This document shows, one piece after another, positions 6,398 to 6,527 of a stretch of 6,527 nt of DNA. The first letter of the stretch is position 1. Every line of letters starts with the position of its first letter. The position numbers and the translations under genes were made by a program. The stretch is from Acidobacteriota bacterium (GTDB lineage: Bacteria; Acidobacteriota; Terriglobia; Terriglobales; Acidobacteriaceae), in assembly GCA_021805955.1 (NCBI GenBank), contig JAJZDO010000086.1:1-6527 (forward strand), read 5' to 3'. Under the pieces are notes generated by a model. It searched no databases and was not told the origin of the DNA. It saw only the letters and a program-made list of their open reading frames with translations.

Positions 6398-6527
6398 CTA
6401 GGACGCCGGGACCGTGACTTCAATTTGCCGCGATCGGGCGCTTTCATTTCCGGATGTATCCACGGCTGTGACCGCATACGCGTAAGCATGGCCGGGTTGC
6501 ACATCCGGGTCGCGGAAGGTGGGAGCG
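6398..6527 (-). CDS. Fibronectin type III domain protein, C-terminus only (cut by right edge)
   Basis: The frame is open from the right edge to a TAG at 6398-6400 and encodes the last 42 residues of a protein. The segment YAYAVTAVDTSGNESARS, followed by the hydrophobic strand IEVTVP, is the classic end of a fibronectin type III domain: the F-strand Y-x-V-x-A-V-D motif, the GNES turn and the G strand. Such domains mediate binding and are usually found in exported or surface proteins. The N-terminus, any signal peptide and any further domains lie outside the window. The FAH-family gene starts 34 bp downstream, so the two probably share a transcript. The functional link is unclear and may be only positional. 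Confidence 0.8.
   Translation of the reverse strand, partial: APTFRDPDVQPGHAYAYAVTAVDTSGNESARSRQIEVTVPAS

Noticed and set aside
6364..6504. Longer start for the FAH-family protein
   Set aside because: The extension overlaps the end of the fibronectin type III gene and adds an arginine-rich stretch unlike the family. AAGGAG supports the GTG at 6363.
1..6527. CRISPR array, rRNA or tRNA genes, insertion sequence
   Set aside because: I saw no regularly spaced repeats, no cloverleaf-like or rRNA-like sequence, and no transposase or terminal inverted repeats on either strand.

Overview
The window joins two different kinds of DNA. The left half (1-3466, plus strand) is accessory or mobile. The right half (3680-6527, minus strand) looks like ordinary bacterial chromosome. 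The host looks like a moderately GC-rich bacterium, most likely an Acidobacteriota (Terriglobia-type) lineage. This rests on the intergenic style: GTCATCCTGAGCG-type repeat fragments and a CCCCACCCT...AGGGTGGGG hairpin, which I recall as frequent between genes in that phylum. The assignment is an inference and was not searched.

Left half. A possible tail of an upstream gene runs off the left edge. It is followed by a small protein of unknown function (59-616) that carries an RCGVLH sequence, compatible with the R-x4-H motif of HEPN RNases. An 84-bp gap leads to the largest gene (701-3466), a complete 921-residue MobF/TrwC-type conjugative relaxase-helicase. It has the tyrosine and histidine relaxase residues and a full set of RecD/TraI-like helicase motifs. 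No coupling protein, mating-pore gene, integrase or recognisable oriT lies in the window, so it is either an orphan relaxase or the edge of a larger integrative element extending leftwards.

Junction. Positions 3467-3679 hold no gene. They contain a 10-bp direct repeat spanning the relaxase stop, an AT-rich stretch, a repeat fragment and a strong GC hairpin between the convergent relaxase and transaldolase genes.

Right half. Read on the minus strand, the order is: the C-terminus of a fibronectin type III protein (cut by the right edge), a fumarylacetoacetate-hydrolase-family enzyme starting at GTG 34 bp later, a small receiver-like protein that has lost its phosphoacceptor residues, a 366-bp non-coding gap with a REP-like element, and transaldolase. 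The first two genes look co-transcribed. The receiver-like gene follows 146 bp later, behind a duplicated ribosome-binding/start segment. Transaldolase has its own strong ribosome-binding site and serves the non-oxidative pentose phosphate pathway.

I see no clear undescribed system. The most unusual items are the HEPN-like protein beside the relaxase, the degenerate receiver protein, and the duplicated initiation segment with its 11-codon mini-ORF.
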